NCBI RefSeq assembly: GCF_900156155.1
Contig: NZ_FTMD01000006.1
Span: 124,001-188,000 of the forward strand
DNA from: Aromatoleum tolulyticum
Lineage (GTDB): Bacteria > Pseudomonadota > Gammaproteobacteria > Burkholderiales > Rhodocyclaceae
Length of the DNA: 64,000 nt
Reading direction: 5' to 3'
Position numbers and translations under genes: made by a program. This document shows, piece by piece, positions 55,953-63,660 of the stretch. Under the pieces are notes generated by a model, which had not been told where the DNA came from, ran no database searches, and saw only the letters and a program-made list of their open reading frames with translations. Within the stretch, counting starts at the first letter, position 1, and every line of letters begins with the position of its first letter.

Positions 55953-56870
55953 TCATGCCGGATGCGCGGCGCGCCACTCCGCGAGGGCGGCGATGCCGTC
56001 GTGCAGGTCCGCGATGACGCGGATTCCCGGCAGCTTGCGCTGCTGCTCGCGCACGGCCTGGCCGCCGGCCCAGAGTGCAATGCCGGCGGGCAGGCGCGCA
56101 CGCAGCGTGGTGAGGCCCTCGACCGCCTGGCGGGGTGGATAGGCGGCGCTGAAGGACAGCGCGACGACGTCGATCCCGCCCTGCGTGGCGGCGTGCTCGA
56201 TGTCGGCGAGCGGCGTCTGGGTGCCGAGCGAGGTGCAGCGTGCGCCCTCGGGCGCGAACATCGCCTCCGCCATCAGCAGGCCGAGCGAATGCAGTTCGTT
56301 CGGGAAGGTCGTGAGCAGGATGGACGGCGACCCGCCATGTCCGCCTTGGCTCGCGATGGCGCCGCGCAACACGTTGTGCACCTGCTCCGTGTACAGGTGT
56401 TCGCCGGCCACGCTCAGTTCGCCGCGCAGCCACGCCTGCCCGACCGCGTCGGTGAGGGGGGTGAGCGTGTCGGCGAGAAAGCGCTGCAGGCCCTGTTTCA
56501 GCAGGCTCTGTTGCAGCGCGCGCTGGAGCGCTGCGCCGTCCTGCCGCTGCATGAAGGCGAGCAGGGTGTCCCAGCCTGCGGGGGCGGCGGGCGGAGCGGC
56601 CTCGGGCGACGCCTCGAGCAGCTGTGCGAGTTCTTCCGTGCTGGCCGCGACGATGCGCGACGGGCGCAGGCCCTGGTCGAGAAGGCGGCGGATGAGGCGC
56701 AGTTTGTCCACCTGTGCGGCGGGGTACACGCGCTCGCCGTTGGCGTCGCGCAGGGGCTGCGGAAAGCCGTAGCGGCGCTCCCATACGCGCAACGTGTCCT
56801 TGGGCAGCCCGGTGTCGCGCTCGACCGCGGCAATGCCGACGCCGTCGGAGTGGTTGGTGAGATTTTTCAT
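55953..56870 (-). CDS. MerR-family regulator with B12-binding-like C-terminal domain (CarH/LitR type)
   Basis: A 305-residue MerR-type regulator. The N-terminal helix-turn-helix (about 10-80) has GIAAVERDTGLPKDTLRVWERRYGF and the wing RDANGERVYP. A four-helix cap (about 100-185) carries W-x9-EH in AWLRGELSVAGEHLY, the cap signature of cobalamin-dependent photoreceptors CarH/LitR. The Rossmann-like domain has SPSILLTTFPNELHSLGLLMAE, but the axial-ligand loop reads EGARCTSLGTQTP and lacks the expected His. It may have lost B12 binding or bind it differently. It is divergent from the lipid-modification operon and likely represses it; palindromes overlap both starts. Confidence 0.88.
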   Translation of the reverse strand: MKNLTNHSDGVGIAAVERDTGLPKDTLRVWERRYGFPQPLRDANGERVYPAAQVDKLRLIRRLLDQGLRPSRIVAASTEELAQLLEASPEAAPPAAPAGWDTLLAFMQRQDGAALQRALQQSLLKQGLQRFLADTLTPLTDAVGQAWLRGELSVAGEHLYTEQVHNVLRGAIASQGGHGGSPSILLTTFPNELHSLGLLMAEAMFAPEGARCTSLGTQTPLADIEHAATQGGIDVVALSFSAAYPPRQAVEGLTTLRARLPAGIALWAGGQAVREQQRKLPGIRVIADLHDGIAALAEWRAAHPA

Positions 56871-56885
56871 TTGTCGTGGACAAAT
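56869..56885. promoter_or_regulatory. Palindromic operator candidate overlapping the MerR start
   Basis: ATTTGTCGTGGACAAAT: perfect 7-base arms around GTG, covering the start codon region of the minus-strand regulator. It has the TTGTC-GACAA core shared with the site at 56931. Confidence 0.6.
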
Positions 56886-56887
56886 CC

Positions 56888-56916
56888 TTGACGCAGTGTG
56901 CGAATGGTTCTAAGTT
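56888..56916 (+). promoter_or_regulatory. Candidate promoter of the lipid-modification operon
   Basis: A -35-like TTGACG (56888-56893) and a weak -10-like TAAGTT (56911-56916) are spaced 17 bases apart, between the two palindromes and 32 bases before the first start codon. A TGTACA at 56924-56929, the form of LitR-type half sites, follows. Confidence 0.4.
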
Positions 56917-56930
56917 AGAGCCGTGTACAA

Positions 56931-56949
56931 ATTTTGTCCAGGACAAAAT
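56931..56949. promoter_or_regulatory. Palindromic operator candidate overlapping the operon start
   Basis: ATTTTGTCCAGGACAAAAT: perfect 9-base arms around one A, ending on the ATG of the first operon gene (56948). It would block early transcription or translation when bound. A shorter copy TGTCCAGGACA lies at 57094-57104. Confidence 0.6.
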
Positions 56950-57193
56950 GAAAGCCAAGACCCTTAAGTTCTCTCTCGTGCAGCGCATCCTGCTGCTTGC
57001 GGCGACGGTAGTGGCAGGTGCTGCGCTGGTCACGTACCTGACTGCTCCGCGGGTCAGTGCGGCAATGCCGGTCGATCCGTCGGCAGCGGTTTCTGTCCAG
57101 GACAATTATGCCGTGGATGAGGGGCTGACACTGAAGCTCTTCCTTCATCGCGGCGACTATGCGCCGGCGGCGGTGCAGGGGCGTTCGTCATGA
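56948..57193 (+). CDS. Small exported or membrane-anchored protein, first gene of the operon
   Basis: An 81-residue protein I do not recognise. A basic start (MKAKTLKFSLVQR) and a hydrophobic segment (about 14-33, ILLLAATVVAGAALVTYL) form a signal peptide or anchor, with AAMP near a possible cleavage site. The rest is short and mildly acidic (VQDNYAVDEGLTLKLFLHRGD). The ATG at 56948 overlaps a palindrome, with GGACAA in place of a usual ribosome site. The stop overlaps the next gene (ATGA). Its place suggests a co-regulated periplasmic role. Confidence 0.65.
   Translation: MKAKTLKFSLVQRILLLAATVVAGAALVTYLTAPRVSAAMPVDPSAAVSVQDNYAVDEGLTLKLFLHRGDYAPAAVQGRSS
57094..57104. promoter_or_regulatory. 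Short palindrome inside the first gene of the operon
   Basis: TGTCCAGGACA repeats the core of the palindrome at 56931-56949 inside the small gene, 86 bases before the FAD oxidoreductase start. It may be an auxiliary site. Confidence 0.3.
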
Positions 57194-58548
57194 ACATGCG
57201 CGAAGCCCTCCCGTGGGAGCCGCGTCCGGCGCGCCGGATTGCGGTCGTCGGCGCGGGGATCTCCGGATTGGCCTGTGCGTGGATGCTCTCGCGCGAGCAT
57301 GACGTGACCGTCTTCGAGGCCGGCAAGCAGGCGGGCGGGCACACGAACACGGTCGACGTGACGCTGGACGGGGTGACTCATCCCGTCGACACCGGCTTCC
57401 TGGTCTTCAACCGCCGCACCTACCCGAACCTGATCGCGCTCTTCGGCCTGCTCGGCGTCGAGGCCGTCGAAACGGAGATGTCGTTTTCCGTGAGCCTGGC
57501 GCAGCCGGACCTGGAGTGGTCGGGAACGAGCCTGCGCAGCTTGTTCGCCCAGCCGGGCAATGCGGCGCGCCCGGGGTTCTGGCGCATGCTGCGCGACATC
57601 CTGCGCTTCAATCGCGAGGCTCCCCGACTCGCCCTGGGCGGCAGCGCGGCGGGGCTGGGGCTGGGTGAATACCTGGCGGCGAACCGCTACAGCCGCGAGT
57701 TCCGCGACTGGTATCTGCTGCCGATGGCTGCGGCGATCTGGTCCTGCCCGACGCGGGCCATGCTCCATTATCCCCTCGAGACCTTCGTGCGCTTCTGCGA
57801 CAACCACGGCCTGCTGCAGATCGCCGATCGGCCGCAGTGGCTCACGGTGCGCGGCGGCGGGCGCGAGTACGTGCGGCGCATGTGCAGTCAGCTCGACGAC
57901 CTGCGCCTCGACACGCCGGTGCTGGGGGTCTTTCGCGACGCCAACGCGGTGTGGGTGCATACCCCGCAGCGGATCGACCGCTTCGACGAGGTCGTGTTCG
58001 CGTGCCATAGCGACCAGGCGCTGGCGATCCTCGGGGCCGATGCGACGGCCGGCGAGCGCCAGATCCTGTCGGCGGTGCGCTATCAGCCCAACCGCGCCGT
58101 GCTGCACACGGATGCCAGCCTGCTGCCGCGGCGGCAGGGCGTATGGGCGGCGTGGAACTACGCCGCGGCCCCCGCAGGGGAGAGTGCGGCACCGGTGGAC
58201 GGCGCAGTCTCGGTCAGCTACCTGATCAACCGCCTGCAGCCCTTGCCCTTCGACACGCCGGTGGTGGTGACGCTCAATCCCGTGCGCGAACCGGATCCGG
58301 CACGCGTGCTGGCGAGTTTCGACTACGCCCATCCGGTGTTCGACATCGCTGCGGTGGCGGCGCAGCGTGCGCTCGGCGGCATTCAGGGGGTGCGCCGCAC
58401 ATGGTTCGCGGGCGCGTGGACCGGCTACGGCTTTCACGAGGACGGCTTGAAATCGGCCTTGCCGATCGTCGAGGCGCTGGGCGGTCGCGTGCCCTGGCGC
58501 GGCAGCGCGCGCGGCAGTGAGAACGTCGTGGAGGCGTGCAGCGCATGA
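57190..58548 (+). CDS. FAD-dependent amine-oxidase-fold oxidoreductase
   Basis: A 452-residue flavoprotein of the amine oxidase/protoporphyrinogen-oxidase-like family. The dinucleotide fold RRIAVVGAGISGLACAWML is near residue 16, followed by FEAGKQAGGHTNTVDV and the conserved VDTGFLVFNRRTYPNL. The C-terminal flavin motif is RTWFAGAWTGYGFHEDGLKSAL. In related clusters this protein is found beside DUF1365 and a CFA-synthase-like enzyme and is thought to act on membrane lipids. Its substrate is unknown. It overlaps both neighbours by four bases (ATGA). Confidence 0.9.
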   Translation: MNMREALPWEPRPARRIAVVGAGISGLACAWMLSREHDVTVFEAGKQAGGHTNTVDVTLDGVTHPVDTGFLVFNRRTYPNLIALFGLLGVEAVETEMSFSVSLAQPDLEWSGTSLRSLFAQPGNAARPGFWRMLRDILRFNREAPRLALGGSAAGLGLGEYLAANRYSREFRDWYLLPMAAAIWSCPTRAMLHYPLETFVRFCDNHGLLQIADRPQWLTVRGGGREYVRRMCSQLDDLRLDTPVLGVFRDANAVWVHTPQRIDRFDEVVFACHSDQALAILGADATAGERQILSAVRYQPNRAVLHTDASLLPRRQGVWAAWNYAAAPAGESAAPVDGAVSVSYLINRLQPLPFDTPVVVTLNPVREPDPARVLASFDYAHPVFDIAAVAAQRALGGIQGVRRTWFAGAWTGYGFHEDGLKSALPIVEALGGRVPWRGSARGSENVVEACSA

Positions 58549-59327
58549 GCGCGGCGCACGACCCGCTGCTGCCGGCCGTGTGTTTCGGTGCGGTGTTTCA
58601 CGAGCGCCACGCCCCGGTGCACAACCGCTTCGTGTATCCGACCGCCTTCCTGCGCCTGCCCTTGTCGCGGCTCGGCGACCTGTCCGTGCCGCTGCTCGGG
58701 GTCGAGCGCGCGAATGTCTTCTCGTTTCGCAGCCGTGACCACGGTCCGCGCGACGGCACGCCGCTGCTGCCGTGGCTGAGTGGCTTGCTCGAGCGTCACG
58801 GACTGGCCGGGGTCGCCGACGGCGAGGTCGTGCTGCAGACGATGCCGCGCATGCTGGGCTTCCTCTTCAATCCCGTGAGCTTCTGGTTCTGTCACGACCG
58901 TGCCGGCACGCTCCGGGTGGTTCTGGCCGAGGTGAGCAACACCTTCGGCGAGCATCACAACTACCTCATCCATCACCGCGACCGGGGGCCGATCCGCCCC
59001 GGCGACGAGCTGCGCGCGATCAAGGTCTTCCATGTGTCGCCCTTCCTGCCCGTGGCGGGCGAGTACCGTTTCCGTTTCCACGCCGAGGGCGTCGCCCCCG
59101 CCGTCGCGATCGATTACTGGGAGGGCGGCGAGCGTCGCCTCAGCACGGCGGTCGGCGGGCGCGCCCGGCCCCTCGATGGCCGCGCGATGCTCGCCTGGCT
59201 TGTGCGCTATCCGTTCATGACCCTCGCTGTCGTCGTGCGAATCCACTGGCAGGCGCTGCGCCTGTGGCTGAAACGGGTCCGCTTCTTTCACAAACCGCTG
59301 CCCCCGCTGGAGGAAACCACGCGATGA
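58545..59327 (+). CDS. DUF1365 protein
   Basis: A 260-residue protein of the DUF1365 family, biochemical role unknown. Family features are the start CFGAVFHERHAPVHNRFVYP, FSFRSRDHGPRDG, LQTMPRMLGFLFNPVSFWFCHD and EVSNTFGEHHNYLIH, rich in conserved His and Phe. Members are almost always next to the FAD oxidoreductase and a CFA-synthase-like gene, as here. It has no strong signal peptide; a hydrophobic stretch lies at about 226-245. The ATG at 58545 overlaps the previous stop. Confidence 0.9.
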   Translation: MSAAHDPLLPAVCFGAVFHERHAPVHNRFVYPTAFLRLPLSRLGDLSVPLLGVERANVFSFRSRDHGPRDGTPLLPWLSGLLERHGLAGVADGEVVLQTMPRMLGFLFNPVSFWFCHDRAGTLRVVLAEVSNTFGEHHNYLIHHRDRGPIRPGDELRAIKVFHVSPFLPVAGEYRFRFHAEGVAPAVAIDYWEGGERRLSTAVGGRARPLDGRAMLAWLVRYPFMTLAVVVRIHWQALRLWLKRVRFFHKPLPPLEETTR

Positions 59328-60544
59328 ATACCCTCGAAAATACGCTCGCGAAACCGGTAGCCTGGTCGGCGTCCAGTGCGCCGCGCGCGACCCGGCTGGC
59401 GCTGGGGCTGCTCGAATCGCTCGAGGGCGGGGCGCTGGCGCTTGAGCTGCCCGGGGGCGAGACCCTGCGCCTCGGTCCCGGTGCGCTGCGCGCGCACTGG
59501 CGCGTGCGCGACCACGAGACCTTCGCGGCGGCGCTGGCACGCGGCGACATCGGCCTCGGCGAGAGCTACCTGGCCGGACTCTGGGACACCGACGACCTGA
59601 CCGCACTGCTGACGCTGCTGGCGGAAAACCGCGCACGGCTGGGACGCGCCGTGTACGGGCGCCTGCTGCCACTGGCGGGCTACCGCATGTGGCATGCGTT
59701 GCGCGCCAACACGCGCAGCGGGGCGCGGCGCAACATCGAGGCGCACTACGACCTCGGCAACGACTTCTACGCGCTGTGGCTCGATCCAACGATGAGCTAT
59801 TCGGCGGCCCTCTTCGGCGATGCCGCGGAGCCGCTCGAGACGGCCCAGCGGCGCAAGTATCGGCGCATCCTCGAGCGCCTTGGTGCGCAGCCGGGGCAGA
59901 CGATCCTCGAGGTCGGCTGCGGCTGGGGCGGCTTCGCCGAGGTCGCGGCAAAGGAGTTCGGCTGTCTCGTGTTCGGCATCACGCTCTCGCCCGCGCAGCT
60001 CGCCCATGCGCGCGCCCGCGCCGAGCGCGAAGGCTTCGCCGATCGTGCAAGCTTCGCGCTGTGCGACTACCGCGACGTGCTGGGCGAGTACGACCACGTC
60101 GTGTCCATCGAGATGATCGAGGCGGTCGGGGAGCGCTTCTGGCCGACCTATTTCGCGACGCTCGCGCGCCGCCTGCGGCGCGGCGGGCGCTGCGTGGTGC
60201 AGGCGATCACGATCGACGAGGCCCTGTTCCCGCGCTACCGGCGGGGAACGGACTTCATCCAGCGCTACATCTTCCCCGGCGGGATGCTGCCGACGCCGGC
60301 CATCGTGCGCCGCCAGGCCGACGCCGCAGGACTCGCGCTCACCGGGGACTTCGTCTTCGGGCGCGACTACGCGCGCACGCTGCAATGCTGGCACGCGCAG
60401 TTCGACGCGCAGCGCGCCGAGGTCGCGGCGCAGGGCTTCGATGCGCGCTTCATGCGCCTGTGGCGCTTCTATCTGGCGTACTGCGAGGCCGGTTTCCTTG
60501 TTGGCGACATCGATGTCCATCACTTCGAACTCGCCCACCGCTGA
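59324..60544 (+). CDS. Cyclopropane-fatty-acyl-phospholipid synthase-like methyltransferase
   Basis: A 406-residue SAM-dependent lipid methyltransferase of the CFA synthase/mycolic-acid methyltransferase fold. It has NIEAHYDLGNDFYALWLDPTM, the SAM site ILEVGCGWGGFAEVAA, and the catalytic-region VSIEMIEAVGERFWPTYF and TDFIQRYIFPGGMLPT. The CFA-type N-terminal lipid domain (about 30-140) is present. It probably methylates or cyclopropanates unsaturated acyl chains in the membrane; in Rhodobacter, relatives take part in furan fatty-acid formation under singlet-oxygen stress (recalled). It overlaps both neighbours. Confidence 0.9.
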   Translation: MNTLENTLAKPVAWSASSAPRATRLALGLLESLEGGALALELPGGETLRLGPGALRAHWRVRDHETFAAALARGDIGLGESYLAGLWDTDDLTALLTLLAENRARLGRAVYGRLLPLAGYRMWHALRANTRSGARRNIEAHYDLGNDFYALWLDPTMSYSAALFGDAAEPLETAQRRKYRRILERLGAQPGQTILEVGCGWGGFAEVAAKEFGCLVFGITLSPAQLAHARARAEREGFADRASFALCDYRDVLGEYDHVVSIEMIEAVGERFWPTYFATLARRLRRGGRCVVQAITIDEALFPRYRRGTDFIQRYIFPGGMLPTPAIVRRQADAAGLALTGDFVFGRDYARTLQCWHAQFDAQRAEVAAQGFDARFMRLWRFYLAYCEAGFLVGDIDVHHFELAHR

Positions 60545-61100
60545 GCGCGCAGGGGTGCGGCCGCTGCTGCTTGCCGGCTGCATCGCGCTCGCGTGCGCGC
60601 TCGGGGCCGGGCGCGCGGCCGCATCCGGACTCGAGGCGCGGGCCCCGGGGGTCGGCACGGGCTGGGGCGTCGTGGGGCAGGGCACGATGCGCTGGTTCGG
60701 TCTCGCGCTCTACGACGCCAGCCTGTGGACGCGCGGTGCCGCGTCCTGGCGCCCCGAGCGCCCCTTCGCGCTGGAGATCCGCTACGCGCGACCGATCCGC
60801 GGCGAGCGCCTCGTCGCGGCCAGTCTCGACGAGATGGCGCGTCTCGGGTTCGCGGACGCGGAACGGCGCGAGACCTGGCGACCGCTGCTGGCGCGCGCAT
60901 TCCCGTCAGTCGAGCCCGGCGACACGATCGTCGGGCTGGCGGAACCCGACGGCCGGGTGGCCTTCTACCATCGCGGCGCGCTGACCGCCGAGTTGCGTGA
61001 CGCGGACTTCGCGCGCGCCTTCTTCGCGATCTGGCTCGACCCGCGCACGCGCGAGCCGGGCCTGCGTTCAAGCCTGCTGGGGATCGGCGATGAAGGTTGA
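60513..61100 (+). CDS. Chalcone-isomerase-fold exported protein
   Basis: A 195-residue protein with an N-terminal hydrophobic segment (about 17-38, LLLAGCIALACALGAG) that is probably a signal peptide. The mature part fits the chalcone isomerase-like family: VVGQGTMRWFGLALYDASLWTRG, ALEIRYARPIRGERLV, and FFAIWLDPRTREPGLRSSLLG at the C-terminus. In such non-plant proteins the fold often binds fatty acids rather than chalcone. It overlaps the methyltransferase by 32 bases and the MFS gene by 11. The start at 60513 (MSITSNS) is the family-consistent choice. Confidence 0.8.
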   Translation: MSITSNSPTAERAGVRPLLLAGCIALACALGAGRAAASGLEARAPGVGTGWGVVGQGTMRWFGLALYDASLWTRGAASWRPERPFALEIRYARPIRGERLVAASLDEMARLGFADAERRETWRPLLARAFPSVEPGDTIVGLAEPDGRVAFYHRGALTAELRDADFARAFFAIWLDPRTREPGLRSSLLGIGDEG

Positions 61101-62358
61101 GCGCGGACCCGCCCTGGCCTACGGCGTGCTGGGGCTGCCGCTGGCCTTCGCCGCGCTGCCGATCTATGTGCACGCACCCAAGCTCTACGCGGACGGCCTC
61201 GGCCTGCCGCTCGCGGCGATCGGCGCCGTCCTGCTTGGCGTGCGTATCGTCGATGCGCTCACCGATCCGCTCATCGGCTGGGCGAGCGATCGTTTCGTGG
61301 CGCGACGTGCGTGGATCGTCGCGGCGCTGCCGCTGCTGGCCGCAGGATTCATCGCGCTGCTCGGTCCGCCGGCGGGTGCCGGGCTCGTGTGGCTGGCGGC
61401 GTCGCTGCTGCTCGTCACGCTCGGCTACTCGCTCGCCACCATCAACTACGCCGCGTGGGGTGCGGAGCTGGCCGATACACCCGATGGGCGCACGCGCGTC
61501 GTCGCAAGCCGCGAGGGCTTCGCGCTGGCGGGCGTCGTGCTCGCGGCCGGACTGCCGTCCGTGCTCGGGCACGACTCCGCCAGCGGCCTGGTGCTGCTCG
61601 GCTGGATCTTCCCCTTCATCCTCGTGCTCGGCGCGGGGCTCACCTTGCGCTTCGCGCCGGCGGTGGCAAAGGTGGACGGCGGCGCCGTGTCCCTGCGCGC
61701 GGCCATGCGCGACGCGCTCGCCTTTCGTCCCTTCGCGCGGCTGCTCGTGGTGTTCGCCGCGAACGGCATCGCCGCCGCGATCCCCGCCGCGACGGTGCTG
61801 TTCTTCGTCTCCGACGTGCTGCAGGCGGAGTCCGCATCCGGCCTGTTCCTCGCTCTGTATTTCGTCGCCGGGGCCGCGAGCATGCCGCTGTGGGTGCGCT
61901 GCGCGTCCGTGTTCGGAAAGCTCGGGGCCTGGCTGCTCGCCATGCTGCTCGCGATGGCGGTGTTTGCCTGGGCGGCGACGCTCGGCGCGGGCGACCTGCG
62001 CAGTTTCGCGCTGATCTGCGTGCTCTCGGGGGCGGCGCTGGGGGCGGACCTGGCGCTGCCGGCGGCCATGCTCGCGGATCTGCTCGCCCGGGAGCGTTCG
62101 GCGGGGCCGCGCGCGGGCGCGTGGTTCGGATGGTGGAATCTCGTCTCCAAGGCGAATCTCGCGATTGCCGCCGGGCTCGCGTTGCCGCTCCTCGATCGGC
62201 TGGGGTACGCACCCGGCACCCGCGACCCCGACGCGCTGGCGGTCCTCGCAGGCGTGTACGCACTGCTGCCGGTGGCGCTCAAGGCGCTGGCTGCGGCGCT
62301 GCTGTGGCATTACCGGCGTGACCTGATGGAGGAGGAGCGGCGATGCGCCGAATACTGA
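61090..62358 (+). CDS. MFS-family transporter (GPH/MelB-like)
   Basis: A 422-residue carrier with about twelve hydrophobic segments. Loop 2-3 has DALTDPLIGWASDRF, the melibiose/GPH family marker, and NYAAWGAELADTPDGRTRVVASREGFALAG is typical for that group. It may move a lipid-related compound or a sugar; the substrate is unknown. It overlaps the chalcone-isomerase-like gene by 11 bases and the lipoprotein gene by 16. Confidence 0.88.
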   Translation: MKVERGPALAYGVLGLPLAFAALPIYVHAPKLYADGLGLPLAAIGAVLLGVRIVDALTDPLIGWASDRFVARRAWIVAALPLLAAGFIALLGPPAGAGLVWLAASLLLVTLGYSLATINYAAWGAELADTPDGRTRVVASREGFALAGVVLAAGLPSVLGHDSASGLVLLGWIFPFILVLGAGLTLRFAPAVAKVDGGAVSLRAAMRDALAFRPFARLLVVFAANGIAAAIPAATVLFFVSDVLQAESASGLFLALYFVAGAASMPLWVRCASVFGKLGAWLLAMLLAMAVFAWAATLGAGDLRSFALICVLSGAALGADLALPAAMLADLLARERSAGPRAGAWFGWWNLVSKANLAIAAGLALPLLDRLGYAPGTRDPDALAVLAGVYALLPVALKALAAALLWHYRRDLMEEERRCAEY

Positions 62359-62885
62359 TGACCCTTGCGATGGTCGCGGGGATGGCCGGTTGTGCCGGCA
62401 TCGATGTGCAGGAGTACGCCGCCGAAACGCCGGTCCTCGACCTGCGCCGCTACTTCGATGGCACGCTCGACGCCTACGGCATGTTCCAGGACCGCTCGGG
62501 CAAGGTCGTCAAGCGATTTCATGTCGTCATCGAGGCGAGCTGGCGCGGCGATGTCGGCACGCTCGACGAGCGCTTCACCTACTCGGACGGCACGACCCAG
62601 CGGCGCGTGTGGACGATCACGCGGCACGACACGCATCGCTACGGCGGCGTCGCGGCCGACGTCGTCGGCGAGGCGCGCGGCGAGGCGCGCGGCAACGCGC
62701 TGCGCTGGCGCTACGTGCTCGCGCTGCCGGTCGGCGATCGGACCTGGCACGTCGATTTCGACGACTGGATGTTCCTGATGGACGAGCGCGTGATGCTGAA
62801 CCGGTCGGTGATGAGCAAGTTCGGCGTGCGTCTCGGCGAGGTGACCCTGTCCTTCGTGAAGAGAGAAGCGCATGCGCTTCCTTGA
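62343..62885 (+). CDS. DUF3833 lipoprotein
   Basis: A 180-residue protein with a lipoprotein signal: MAGC with Cys at 17 in the first 19 residues. The DUF3833 body has DLRRYFDGTLDAYGMFQDRSGKVVKRF, FTYSDGTTQRRVWTI and DDWMFLMDERVMLNRSVMSKFG. It should sit on the outer or inner membrane surface. Homologues lie in the same kind of cluster. Function unknown; it overlaps both neighbours. Confidence 0.88.
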   Translation: MRRILMTLAMVAGMAGCAGIDVQEYAAETPVLDLRRYFDGTLDAYGMFQDRSGKVVKRFHVVIEASWRGDVGTLDERFTYSDGTTQRRVWTITRHDTHRYGGVAADVVGEARGEARGNALRWRYVLALPVGDRTWHVDFDDWMFLMDERVMLNRSVMSKFGVRLGEVTLSFVKREAHALP

Positions 62886-63660
62886 GCCGCTCAATCCGCC
62901 GATCCGGGACTGGCGCGGCCTGCGCGTCTGGCTGGTCGGCGGCTCGGCCGGGATCGGCGCGGCGCTTGCGAGTGATCTGGCCGCACGCGGTGCGCGGCTC
63001 GCGCTGTCGGCGCGCGATGCCGACCGCCTCGCCGCGGTCGCCGCGGACTGTCCCGGCAGTCTCGCGCTGACGATGGACGTCACGCGCGGGGTGCCGGAAT
63101 ATGCGCGCGTGCGCGACGATCTGCTCGCCGCCTGGGGCGGTATCGACCTCGTCGTCCTCAACGCCGGCACCTACCGGCCGATGCGCGCCTGGGAACTCGA
63201 GCCGGAGGCGGTGCGCGCGACCCTCGACGTGAATCTGCTCGGGGTGATCGACGGTGTCGCAAGCGTCCTCCCGACCCTTCTTGCGCAGGAGCGCGGCGCA
63301 ATCGCGATCGTCGGCAGCGTCGCGGCCTACCGCGGATTGCCGCAGGCGGCGGCCTATGGAGCGTCGAAGGCCGCGCTCGTCAATTTCGCCGAGTCCCTGT
63401 ATCTCGACCTCGCGCCGCGCGGGGTCGCGATCCACCTCATCAGTCCGGGCTTCGTCGCAACCCGCCTCACGGCGCAGAACCCCTTCACGATGCCCGCCCT
63501 GATGCAGCCCGAGGACGCTGCGGCGGAGATCGTTGCCGGCTTCGCGCGCGGCAATTTCGAGACCCACTTTCCGCGCCGCTTCACGCGGCTGATGAAGCTG
63601 CTGCGCGTCCTGCCGTACCGGCTGTACTTTCCGCTCGTGCGGCGGGTAACCGGGCCATGA
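62872..63660 (+). CDS. Short-chain dehydrogenase/reductase
   Basis: A 262-residue NAD(P)-dependent SDR. The cofactor motif is VWLVGGSAGIGAALA near residue 20, then LVVLNAGTYRP (NAG), a Ser in IVGSVAAYRG, and the catalytic YGASKAAL. After SPGFVATRL comes a C-terminal extension of basic and aromatic residues (FPRRFTRLMKLLRVLPYRLYF) that may contact the membrane. It overlaps the DUF3833 gene by 14 bases. Substrate is unknown; acyl or ketone lipids are possible. Confidence 0.9.
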   Translation: MRFLEPLNPPIRDWRGLRVWLVGGSAGIGAALASDLAARGARLALSARDADRLAAVAADCPGSLALTMDVTRGVPEYARVRDDLLAAWGGIDLVVLNAGTYRPMRAWELEPEAVRATLDVNLLGVIDGVASVLPTLLAQERGAIAIVGSVAAYRGLPQAAAYGASKAALVNFAESLYLDLAPRGVAIHLISPGFVATRLTAQNPFTMPALMQPEDAAAEIVAGFARGNFETHFPRRFTRLMKLLRVLPYRLYFPLVRRVTGP

